The position numbers were made by a program, and so were the translations under genes. DNA of 64,000 nucleotides from NCBI GenBank assembly GCA_963854835.1, contig OY978526.1:94027404-94091403 (forward strand), read 5' to 3'. This document shows positions 1 to 9,200 of the stretch, in pieces (position 1 is the first letter of the stretch; each line of letters begins with the position of its first letter). The DNA comes from Megamerina dolium. Its lineage: Eukaryota > Arthropoda > Insecta > Diptera > Megamerinidae. The notes beneath the pieces are model-generated. The model was given only the letters and a program-made list of their open reading frames with translations, was not told the DNA's origin and ran no database searches.

Positions 1-1726
1 ACCTTGTTCGATCACTGAATACTGTCAATAATAATTGCAACACTTATTTTGTACAACTCTATACAAGATCATTCGTGATTTTTTCATCTCCACTTTCCTA
101 TGCTCGGAATAGACATGCCTTTGCTATTTGACTCTCATTAGCCATTTCTTTACACTCTGGACGTTCGCACTTCTCTTAATACTTCATAACCTTTGCGAGG
201 TGTGGGTCGTTCCATTGATCTTCTTGAACTCGTTCAGAGGTCCATGACTCTTCCGGCAAGACATTCGTAAGTCGTAGGTTGACAATGTGATTCTGGCTTC
301 TTACCCGAGAACAGTGCATACTATCCACGGTGCAAGTACGGCTGTACTACGATGACTAATATCATCACCTCCCTTTCGTTGCCTCGATGCAATTGACTCT
401 TATATTCATTTCTATATTTCTGCTGGAGTGTGTCCATCAGTGATTGATAGCTACCACGATCTTTCTCTGGAACCATTTGTAACACTTCGGAAGCACTACC
501 TTTTAATGGGACGATAGTGACAAGACTGCTGCTTTAATTGCTGAAGCTTGTCTCTTTAATTGCTGCTTTTTTCGAAGCTGTTGTCTCGAACTGAAGCTTG
601 AAGATGTTGAATGGCGTGGTTCCATCAAATGTCGGCGGCTTTAGCTTGATTGAACGAGTACTCTTTCCTTTAATCATTGATGTAGATGAGCCGCTTATTT
701 TTAGTTGATTAATTTCGCGCTCTAATTTCTCAAGTTTCTCTTCCAAGTCATCATGTCTGTCTACATGTTCCTTCAGCTTATCATCCAAATCATCCACATG
801 TTCTTTCAACTCTGTGACTTTGTCATTAATAGCTCGGAAATTTCCTGAAATCTGAGATAAATTCCTTTTTGTAGGTTCTCGATGATGCGTTCTTGACGAG
901 CCGAATGTTTTGAATTTCGATACGCAGTTCATTGATGACGCCCTCTTGGGGGGACGAATTTTCTTGAAGTTCCGTACGTAATGCACTAATAACGTGCTCT
1001 TGGCGAACCGAATGTTCTTGAAGCTTGGAGTCAATGCAAGACGTGTTTTCTTGAATTTCCTCATGGCGAAATGCATTTTCTTGTAACTTTGCAGTAATTC
1101 CTTGCAATTGCTGCTGGAGTTGTTGCATCATGGATTTCATGAATTCCATGAATTACCACGCGAATCAATCTTGCTCTCGTCCTCAGCGTGCACAACTGCA
1201 TGTATCTCGGTTTCCTCAAAGAACTGATGTTCTTCTACATTAATAATACCCTTAACCTCATGGCTTGCCTTAGCTTTTGCTCCTGATGACGATAGATTCA
1301 TCTCTACAAACAGCTTTTTAAACTGGTCCACTTTTAGTTGGTAAATTTTTACCATCTTAACAGAATCCCACTTTTGATACCAATTGTTACGTTTTTATTT
1401 TGTGGACGCTTAATTTTACTCGAATCAACTTTGTTTCACTGCATTCTGTCAATAATAATTGCAACACTTATTTCGTACAACTATATACAGCAACAATTTA
1501 TTTAATCAACTCTCCTTACAATCAACTATTTACAATAAACAAGTGGCCCTATTTATACTCTGTGGCAACATTCCAGAGTCTTCCTTTATCGTAGCCATGA
1601 TTCTTTTCTTTCCTTCTCGTTGGCTTGTTCTGGTTATCGGCTATATCTTTTTGTTGACGTTCGTTTCGATGCTGCCATTATTAGTGCCATTCACAATTAG
1701 TGATGAATAACCAACCAACCATTACA
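1..1726 (-). mobile_element. gypsy-type LTR retrotransposon, internally deleted, cut by left edge (copy B)
   Basis: Read on the minus strand this is a 5' LTR (1726 to 1385), a primer-binding site (1382 to 1364), a gag start codon at 1355 and a decayed gag with frameshifts down to about 360. It then jumps to the sequence just before integrase (about 350 to 65) and finally to the R-U5 end of the 3' LTR at 55 to 1. Protease, reverse transcriptase, RNase H and nearly all of integrase are missing. It is clearly related to the element at 1731-5581 but more diverged, with two mismatches in the primer site and a shorter LTR, so I infer it is older. It cannot be autonomous. The left LTR is truncated by the window edge. 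Confidence 0.88.
1385..1726 (-). repeat. 5' LTR of copy B (about 342 bp)
   Basis: On the minus strand it begins TGTAATGG and ends CGTAACA, with a TATAAATA box inside (read at about 1552-1559). It is homologous to the LTRs at 1731 and 5144 but about 100 bp shorter because of internal deletions. Its outer end at 1726 is separated from the next element by only the 4 bases ATAT. Confidence 0.85.
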
Positions 1727-1730
1727 ATAT

Positions 1731-2170
1731 TGTAACGAGTATCGATAGTTGATTACTCATCACTATTGTGACTGACACTATTGGCAGCATCGAAACGAAT
1801 GTCAACAAAAAGAAATGAGCGATAACCAGAACAAGCCAACGAGAAAGGAAGAGAAGAATCTCGATAAAGGAAGCTTCTAGGGTGTTGCCAACAGAGTATA
1901 AATAGAGCCAGTGTTGAGAATTGACAATCAATCGAATTCCGAACGTGAATGCGCAAACATCTATACAGAGGCAAAAGTTGCTAGTACATTAAAGTGTTAT
2001 TGTAAATAGTTGATTATAAACAGAGTTGATTGTAAATAGAGTTTATTAAATAAATTGTTGCTGTATATAGTTGTATAAAATAAGTGTTGCAGTTATCATT
2101 AACAGAATCCAGTGATCGAACAAGGTAATTCAAATAGAATTAAACGTTCACAGAATAAAAAAACGTAACA
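1731..2170 (+). repeat. 5' LTR of copy A (440 bp)
   Basis: It starts TGTAACGAG and ends CGTAACA. It matches 5144-5581 almost base for base, with two extra A residues in the run before the terminal CGTAACA. It carries a TATA box and the transcription start region for the element. Confidence 0.95.
1897..1904 (+). promoter_or_regulatory. TATA box in the 5' LTR
   Basis: TATAAATA, with the same motif in the 3' LTR at 5310-5317 and in the inverted LTR of copy B. It is the likely core promoter of the element; the start site itself was not determined. Confidence 0.6.
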
Positions 2171-2172
2171 AT

Positions 2173-2191
2173 TGGTGTCAGAAGTGGGATT
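2173..2191 (+). other. primer-binding site, tRNA-Leu
   Basis: TGGTGTCAGAAGTGGGATT begins two bases after the LTR end. It is the complement of the 3' end of an insect tRNA-Leu (CAA type, as remembered) including the added CCA. This is the expected place for the reverse-transcription primer. The inverted copy has the same site at 1382-1364 with two changes. Confidence 0.8.
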
Positions 2192-2199
2192 CTGTAAAG

Positions 2200-4848
2200 A
2201 TGGTGAAAATTGACCAACTAAAAGTGGACCAGCTTAAAAAGCTGTTGGTAGAGATGAATCTATCGTCATCAGGTGCAAAGGCGGAACTGCTGGTGAGGCT
2301 GAGGCAAGCTATGGAGGCTAAGGGAATTAATGTAGAAGAACATGAGTTCTTCGAGGAAGCCGATATACAAGCAGTTGTGCACGCTGAGGAAGAGAGCAAA
2401 ATAGATTCGAGTGGTCAACTCATGGAATTCATGAAAACCATGATGCAACAGCAGCAACAACAGCTACAAGAAAATGCGTCTCGCATTGACTCCAAGTTTC
2501 AAGAACATTCGGTACGCCAAGAGGGCGTTATTAGTGAATTACGTACGGAAATTCAAGGAAATGCGTCTCGCATTGACTCCAAGCTTCAAGAACATTCGGC
2601 TCGCCAAGAACACGTCATCGAAAATCTACAAAAAGGAATTGAACTTAGATTTCAGGAAATTTCCGGAGCTATTAATGACAAAGTCACAGAGCTGAAAGAA
2701 CACGTGGATGAGTTGGATGATAAGCTGAAGGAACATGTCGACGACTGGGAAGATAAGTTCGAGAAATTACAGCACGAACTCAATCAACTAAAAATAAATG
2801 GACCAGCCACATCAGTGATTAGAGATTCAAGTACAATCAAACTAAAGTCACCAACATTTGACGGAAGCACGCCATTCAATATCTTCAAGCTTCAATTCGA
2901 GACAACAGCTTCGAAGAATCAATGGGATGACAGCGACAAGACTGCTGCTTTAATAGTCGCATTAAAAGGTAATGCTTCCGAGGTGTTACAGATGATTCCA
3001 GAGAAAGATCGTGGTAGCTATCAGTCACTGATGGACACACTCCAGCGAAAATATGGAAATGAATACAAGAGTCAATTACATCGAGTGGAATTGAGATCGC
3101 GAGTGCAACGGAGTAATGAGAGCCTTCAGGAATTCGCTTCCGATATTGAGCGCTTATGTCATCTAGCGTTCTCCGGTAATTCGGAAGAGTTCGTCGAAAA
3201 AATAAAAATAGAGGCATTCATAGATGGTATACGTGATGGAGAGACAAAGCGTGCCCTAATCATGTCACCCAGGAATACTTATGCCGAAACAGTCAGTAGC
3301 GCTTTGACATATGAAGCCGCCAGCTTAATGTGTCGACCAGCGCCAGGAGTACGCAAACTAGAGGGGAAAACATCACATCTGGTTGAAGCAGTGCGTCAGG
3401 CAGTAAAATCAGTAGTTCAGCCTGAAGTAAGAGCAGGTCGACGCGAAACCAAATTTAATGGTAAGTGCTTCATTTGCAACAAACGAGGGCATATAGCGCG
3501 TGATTGCAATCAATCGAATATGAAGCCTAAAGGTAGAACAAGGAATCAACGCAAAAATAAATTTGCCGGTAAGTGCTTCATATGCCATCGAAGAGGGCAC
3601 AAGGCGCGGAATTGTCGTCTACGACACAAGCAACAAAGATCGAATTCACCAGGACAACGAAAGGAAGATCGTGATGCCATTCATTGTGGTAAAGCTGATA
3701 CTCCATATCGTCGTACTTGCACCGTAGATAGTAAACATTGTTCTCGGGTAGGAAGCCAGAATCACATTGTTAACCTACGACTTACGAATGTATTATCGGA
3801 GGAGTCATGGACCACCGAACGAGTGCAAGAAGATCAGCGGAACGACCCAGATCTCGTAAAGATTATGGAATACAAGGAGCAGGGCATACGACCAGATTGG
3901 CAAGAAATGGCTAATGAGAGTCCAATAGCAAAGGCATACTGGGCGCAGTGGCAAAGCCTGCACTTACGAGACGGATGTTTATTCCGAGCATGGGAAAGTG
4001 AGGATGGAAAAATCACTAATGATCTTCTAGTGGTACCCAAGGCGAGAATAAATGAAGTGATAGCTGAATATCACAATGCCTCCAGTGGAGGGCATTTGGG
4101 AATCACCAAAACCGTCGAGAAAATAAAGAAACGATTTTATTGGGTTGGATGTCATGACCATGTCGCTGATTGGATTCGGAAATGTAAGCAATGTGCAATG
4201 GCCAAAGGTCCCACTAAGAAAAGTCGAGGTAAGATGCACCAATACACCGTGGGTGCTCCATTTGAGCGAATTGCTATGGACATAGCTGGGCCATTTCCAA
4301 TAAGCAACGCAGGAAACAAGTATGTTCTGGTGGTTATAGATTACTTCAGTAAATGGCCTGAAGTATACCCCATTCCAAATCAGGAAGCTAGTACAGTTGC
4401 GGATGTATTCGTCAACCAATGGGTTACTCGTTTTGGTGTACCGATGGAGTTACACTCAGACCAAGGTCGAAATTTCGAATCAGTTGTATTCCAAGAGATA
4501 TGCCGTATGCTGGGTATATACAAAACTCGTACAACACCTTTGCATCCACAATCTGATGGCATGGTAGAACGATTTAACCGTACCTTGGAGGAATATTTGA
4601 GAAAAGTCGTAGATAAATACCAAAGAGACTGGGATGTACATATACCAATGTTCCTCATGGCATATCGATGCGCACAACATGATACGACGGCTACTACACC
4701 GGCAATGGCAATTTTTGGAAACGAGTTAAGACTGCCAGCTGATTTAAAATTTGGAGTTGTAACACCAACGAGATCTACCGAAGGTAATTATACTAGCGGG
4801 AACAGTTGGATGAAGTACATCGGTTCATCAGAGAACGGTCGCAGATGA
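2200..4848 (+). CDS. Gag-integrase fusion frame of copy A (882 aa)
   Basis: The frame opens with a SAP-like DNA-binding motif (about residues 4-43), then a long charged helical region with repeated EHS/RQE blocks (about 60-210, probable coiled coil) and a retrotransposon Gag core (about 220-395). Two CCHC zinc knuckles start near residues 423 and 459. The frame then passes straight into integrase: an HHCC zinc finger (about 624-665) and the D694, D754, E790 triad, with 35 residues between the last two. Protease, reverse transcriptase and RNase H, which normally lie between knuckles and integrase, are missing, yet the frame stays open. The frame ends early at 4848; the rest of integrase is in another frame. 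Such a protein could assemble or integrate only with help from an autonomous relative. Confidence 0.9.
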   Translation: MVKIDQLKVDQLKKLLVEMNLSSSGAKAELLVRLRQAMEAKGINVEEHEFFEEADIQAVVHAEEESKIDSSGQLMEFMKTMMQQQQQQLQENASRIDSKFQEHSVRQEGVISELRTEIQGNASRIDSKLQEHSARQEHVIENLQKGIELRFQEISGAINDKVTELKEHVDELDDKLKEHVDDWEDKFEKLQHELNQLKINGPATSVIRDSSTIKLKSPTFDGSTPFNIFKLQFETTASKNQWDDSDKTAALIVALKGNASEVLQMIPEKDRGSYQSLMDTLQRKYGNEYKSQLHRVELRSRVQRSNESLQEFASDIERLCHLAFSGNSEEFVEKIKIEAFIDGIRDGETKRALIMSPRNTYAETVSSALTYEAASLMCRPAPGVRKLEGKTSHLVEAVRQAVKSVVQPEVRAGRRETKFNGKCFICNKRGHIARDCNQSNMKPKGRTRNQRKNKFAGKCFICHRRGHKARNCRLRHKQQRSNSPGQRKEDRDAIHCGKADTPYRRTCTVDSKHCSRVGSQNHIVNLRLTNVLSEESWTTERVQEDQRNDPDLVKIMEYKEQGIRPDWQEMANESPIAKAYWAQWQSLHLRDGCLFRAWESEDGKITNDLLVVPKARINEVIAEYHNASSGGHLGITKTVEKIKKRFYWVGCHDHVADWIRKCKQCAMAKGPTKKSRGKMHQYTVGAPFERIAMDIAGPFPISNAGNKYVLVVIDYFSKWPEVYPIPNQEASTVADVFVNQWVTRFGVPMELHSDQGRNFESVVFQEICRMLGIYKTRTTPLHPQSDGMVERFNRTLEEYLRKVVDKYQRDWDVHIPMFLMAYRCAQHDTTATTPAMAIFGNELRLPADLKFGVVTPTRSTEGNYTSGNSWMKYIGSSENGRR

Positions 4849-5105
4849 TAAGCAATAAGATGAAGGCCAGGTATGACTTGAAAGCAAATTCAAAAGGGTT
4901 CTATGAAGGAGAGCTTGTAATGCTTCATAATCCACAACGAAAGAAAGGCCTGTCTCCTAAACTACAGACTCATTGGGAAGGACCATATGAGATTATAGCA
5001 AAGATAAATGACGTAGTGTATCGCATTCAACGTGCCTGGAATAAAAGAGCAAAGTTTAAAGTAGTGCACTTGGAGCGACTTGCGCCATATCGAGGGGAAG
5101 TATAA
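4806..5105 (+). pseudogene. integrase C-terminal part, shifted out of frame
   Basis: This 99-codon segment has the integrase tail with a GPY/F-like module (WEGPYEI) and ends VVHLERLAPYRGEV. It overlaps the end of the 2200-4848 frame in a different phase, so a small insertion or deletion near 4780-4806 split the integrase. I see no slippery heptamer that would make it a programmed shift. It stops just before the purine tract. Confidence 0.8.
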
Positions 5106-5130
5106 AAACTTGTTCGGGACGAACAAGGTT

Positions 5131-5143
5131 AAGAGGAGGGCAG
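5131..5143 (+). other. polypurine tract
   Basis: AAGAGGAGGGCAG lies immediately before the 3' LTR, the position expected for plus-strand priming in LTR elements. Confidence 0.75.
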
Positions 5144-5581
5144 TGTAACGAGTATCGATAGTTGATTACTCATCACTATTGTGACTGACACTATTGGCAG
5201 CATCGAAACGAATGTCAACAAAAAGAAATGAGCGATAACCAGAACAAGCCAACGAGAAAGGAAGAGAAGAATCTCGATAAAGGAAGCTTCTAGGGTGTTG
5301 CCAACAGAGTATAAATAGAGCCAGTGTTGAGAATTGACAATCAATCGAATTCCGAACGTGAATGCGCAAACATCTATACAGAGGCAAAAGTTGCTAGTAC
5401 ATTAAAGTGTTATTGTAAATAGTTGATTATAAACAGAGTTGATTGTAAATAGAGTTTATTAAATAAATTGTTGCTGTATATAGTTGTATAAAATAAGTGT
5501 TGCAGTTATCATTAACAGAATCCAGTGATCGAACAAGGTAATTCAAATAGAATTAAACGTTCACAGAATAAAAACGTAACA
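5144..5581 (+). repeat. 3' LTR of copy A (438 bp)
   Basis: It is near-identical to 1731-2170 and is followed by ATAT, which duplicates the 4 bases before the 5' LTR. Confidence 0.95.
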
Positions 5582-5585
5582 ATAT

Positions 5586-6085
5586 TTAAGTGAAATGAAA
5601 ACACAGAATTATATTAATGTGTAAAGTTTTACTGATTAAATGCTTTTATTAGTTAAATTTCATATTTGTTACATTGCCTTGAATGTGCAAATGCCTTATT
5701 TGAAGAACAATTTTCCAAAACCCTGCAATCATTTATTTGTGAAGTAGAAAAGCTTTTATATTATTATTAAATGAAATAAATTATTATATTTACTGAATAT
5801 ATTGATTAATTTAATGCACCTAATTGGGTTATATTCCTACTTTGTTTAACTCTGAATATGACGTGAACTAAATTCAAAACGTAAACAAGCTCTACTTGGT
5901 ACAGATGACGTCTCACTTATGAGGTATTTTTCGTTTCTTTTTTCACATACGTCAATTGTCGTAATCTCCTTAAATCATGATAATGACAACGTGATACTTC
6001 GTATGTGTGTGATACAATGCATGTGACCAAAGTATTGTTGCATGCAAGGTGTTTGTGCATTACGGCCTTTACTTATCATAGATGT
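5586..6085. other. AT-rich flank upstream of fabp
   Basis: This stretch holds no gene or recognisable repeat. It is the probable upstream region of fabp. Confidence 0.5.
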
Positions 6086-6093
6086 TATAAAAC
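6086..6093 (+). promoter_or_regulatory. putative TATA box of fabp
   Basis: TATAAAAC lies 137 bp before the fabp start codon, leaving room for a 5' UTR of about 105 bases if transcription starts around 6115-6120. This is inferred from position and sequence only. Confidence 0.45.
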
Positions 6094-6222
6094 AGCCGGC
6101 AAAATGTAGAGTGGCGTTAGTTATTGTTTGTGGTTAGTCTGATTTTGCCGAAATCTTGCCAAAAGTAGTTTCGCGATTCCTTATATATTACTTTGAATTT
6201 GTTAAGTGGAAATTGTTTAAAA

Positions 6223-6295
6223 ATGTCTTGCTGGGAAGGAAAAAAATACAAATTGGACAAAAGCGAAAATTTCGACGAATACATGAAGGAATTGG
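6223..6295 (+). CDS. fabp: fabp exon 1
   Basis: It codes the first 24 residues and one base of the 25th codon. The donor GTATGTG follows. The ATG sits in AAAATGTC, a good fly start context, and no upstream in-frame ATG is evident. Confidence 0.93.
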
Positions 6296-9200
6296 GTATG
6301 TGAAAGAAATGTAGAATGCATAGGTAGGATGTCTTATTCAGAAAGTGTTAAAATACAATTATAATTTTAGTCAGTTCATAGAGAGCTATTAGTTATATAG
6401 TGGACAGAAATCCAATAAACACCTTTCACACAAAAACGCGTTCGTAAGAGGAGAGAAGCGAAAGCTTTGAATCTTTGTTTAAACACTTGATTTCGTGTGA
6501 GAAAGGGGACATCGCCGCACAAGTGAAGTACGAACTTCAACGAAATAGATAACTGCGAACGTAGTTTTATGAGGAGGGCTTTCTTTTATATCAAATTAAA
6601 TTCCGCTTACGAATTGATAATTATTTATGAGTTGTGATCGTTTGGACTAATCACCATTCCATTAAAACGACGAGGTAGTACACTAAACTAACTAGCTCCC
6701 ATAGTACAGCTAATCAAAATGTGTCAAAGTTATTAATTGAATTTATAGGAACTGGGAAAATATTGCAAATTTTTTAATCGAAATTAATTCGTGGCAAAAG
6801 CATCACTTAAGATTCATCTTATTGCAAGGTCTTGCAGTTCTTATATAATTCTGTAAATGTAATTATAGCGAACATTTATCATCGAACACCGATTATAATA
6901 TGGCAAAAGGGTTGGGAATGTTTAAGGTAACGCCTAAACTGTAAAAGCCTTCCACACATTCTCTTTTTTGGTGCCGAGTATATATACATACGTATGTTAC
7001 CCTAGGATTATTATGATTACACTACTGGACAGAAAAAAAGCACCTAAAAAAGTGTTTTCTAGTCTGGGCTTGGCGCGCTAAACAAGAAAATGTCCAAAGA
7101 TATTTGCGAAAAATGTGATTTTTTTGCATTTTTATAGTTAATGGCAAAATTCTTGAAAACGATTTATCCATATAATATGATTTGCACACCATTTTGAAAA
7201 GCACCAATATTCAGTCGTTCCATTGATAAAAAAATAAATTTTTTCACATATTTTTTATATTGGTGATCATTTTAAGCATATACTGGTGAAATGAGCTGAT
7301 GATGATAGGCAAATTATATTTTAGACACAAACTCGTTTGTAAATATATACAATATAAGTGCATGTAAAAATGAAGCTATTGAACTGAAACTTGGTACGTA
7401 AGGCTTTCTTTAGCAGAGAACTCATATATCGAAAAATAGGCTTAAAATAAACTCGCTCGCTTATTTTTTGGCTGTTGCTTTGCATGTAATTCGATAAATA
7501 AGCGAGTGTTCTTTTGCAACTCGCGTGCGAAAGAATGTCGCTGTAGTTAAGTTGTAAACAGATTCATTGCGTCTGCAACACGACGACAAGATGGTGTTTG
7601 CAGCAAAAGTTGTGATGATAACTGTACTCGGAACGAACTGAACGCGGAGACGACACCAAAATTGCATCAAAAAACATTTCTCGAAAATAAAACAATCGTT
7701 TCACAAATCATTTCATTTTTAGTACTTCGAGCGAAAAACAACAAAATAAGCTAAATGGAATTATTTCAGGGTTGTTATTGCTTATGTATCATTTTGTTGC
7801 AAGTTAAAATAGGAGTATTGTGTTGGCAACTGAGCAATTGCCGACTGGAATCAAAATATCAAGCTTTTTAATGAGTTTCCTACGTTTTAAATCTTTCTCA
7901 ATCGCTGTATGTGTCATATTTAATTTCTCTGCTATCTCGTACAATTGTAAGACGATCCGACTAGATTATGGGTTTAATTTGATCATCATCAAGCTCATCT
8001 GGTCGACCTGATAGTTGGTCACCTTGGTCAATTCCGACATGGTCTTTTTTTAAGGCTTCCTCACCATGCACATCACGTAACTTTTTAGCAGTTTGCGGCT
8101 ACGTTCACATAAATATTGCCACTGATAAAACTTATTTCTGGCAATCAAAATGACAGATGGTAGTCAATAGTTTTTGGTGTAAAAAAGTGTCGACTGTTGT
8201 AATGTTGAAGCCACAGTCAATCTGCTTACTACTTAATAGTGCGATTAGACAACACTTGCAGAATGTCAAGATCACTTTTTAGCCCTGAGTTGCTGAAAAT
8301 ATTCAATTCCAAACTTGAGCTTCTCTTCCATTACTGTTGTGCGTCTTAAATTTGGACAGTATTAGAAGGGACCTACTTATTTTAGCCGGTTCCGAACGGC
8401 AGAACACTTGTGACATCACTTTTTCTGAGCTTTGTCACAGAGTTCTTTTAAGAAGCTTTTTCATGGCAAGTTGTTACTGTCGGAAGAATTGCCAATTGCT
8501 TGCCGACAGGTGGGTACCATTCGAAAGAAAAATCTTATCGATATTAAATTTGTTACGCATCAGCCGGGGATTGAACCACGACCTACAGATCAGAAGGCGA
8601 ACACACTAACCACTGAGCTACGGCACCTGCCGTAACCAAAACAAATGACGCAAAAAGAAACAGTGATGCCAACCAAAATTAAAAATGCTCGAGTTTACTA
8701 ACTCGGCTTCAGGTATCTGTTCTTGGATTAAAAAAACAATTTAACTCGGAGCTACTTAACTATCAATTTATAATTTTAACCTTGCATATTCTGCAAAGGG
8801 GACAAGGTACTAAAGTAAAGTAAAGTACTGTAGAAAAGGAGTGCGATTAGTCAACACGGATAGCTCGGTCCATATGCTATATGACTAGGAAAAAGGTATA
8901 TTATAAAATAGAAATATGAAAGTAAATAGAGAATGACTTTATTTTTGACATCTGCTCCGTTGAAAATGTAGCTTCAACAGATTCGAATGTTACGTTACGT
9001 ACTTATCCGTTTTGATTTATCGCTCGTGTGGCTTGTGTATGAAATATATTGGAACAGCTGATCCGTCACCTACCGATATGTGTCAACTAATCGTACCATA
9101 AACTGTTTAATTTTGACATATTACGTTGCAATTAGTTAAAACTTTAGGTAACGGAAAATGAAGTGAAGTAATGAGAAAAACATAGTGCGATTAATCAATT

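Larger units (their letters stand above)
1731..5581 (+). mobile_element. gypsy-type LTR retrotransposon lacking protease/RT/RNase H (copy A)
   Basis: This is a complete LTR-to-LTR insertion of 3851 bp. LTRs are 1731-2170 and 5144-5581, nearly identical (the clear difference is the length of one A run), and both run TGTAAC...GTAACA. The 4-bp target duplication is ATAT (1727-1730 and 5582-5585). The primer site is at 2173 and the purine tract ends at 5143. The internal region codes Gag joined straight to integrase; protease, reverse transcriptase and RNase H are absent, so it is non-autonomous. LTR identity and the intact target duplication point to recent insertion. No envelope gene is present. 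Gypsy assignment rests on the CCHC Gag, the HHCC-DDE integrase and its GPY/F-type tail. Confidence 0.95.

Noticed and set aside
2178..2399. Minus-strand frames opposite the Gag-integrase gene, including those at 2885-3217 and 4027-4419
   Set aside because: Shadows of the coding strand with no domain features.
4780..4848. Programmed frameshift between integrase parts
   Set aside because: No slippery heptamer or stem-loop seen, and integrase is not normally split there; a simple indel is more likely.
1731..5581. Envelope gene (errantivirus-type element)
   Set aside because: No frame follows integrase before the purine tract and 3' LTR.
8337..8635. Small plus-strand open frames (67-90 codons)
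   Set aside because: They lie wholly in a reversed SINE copy.
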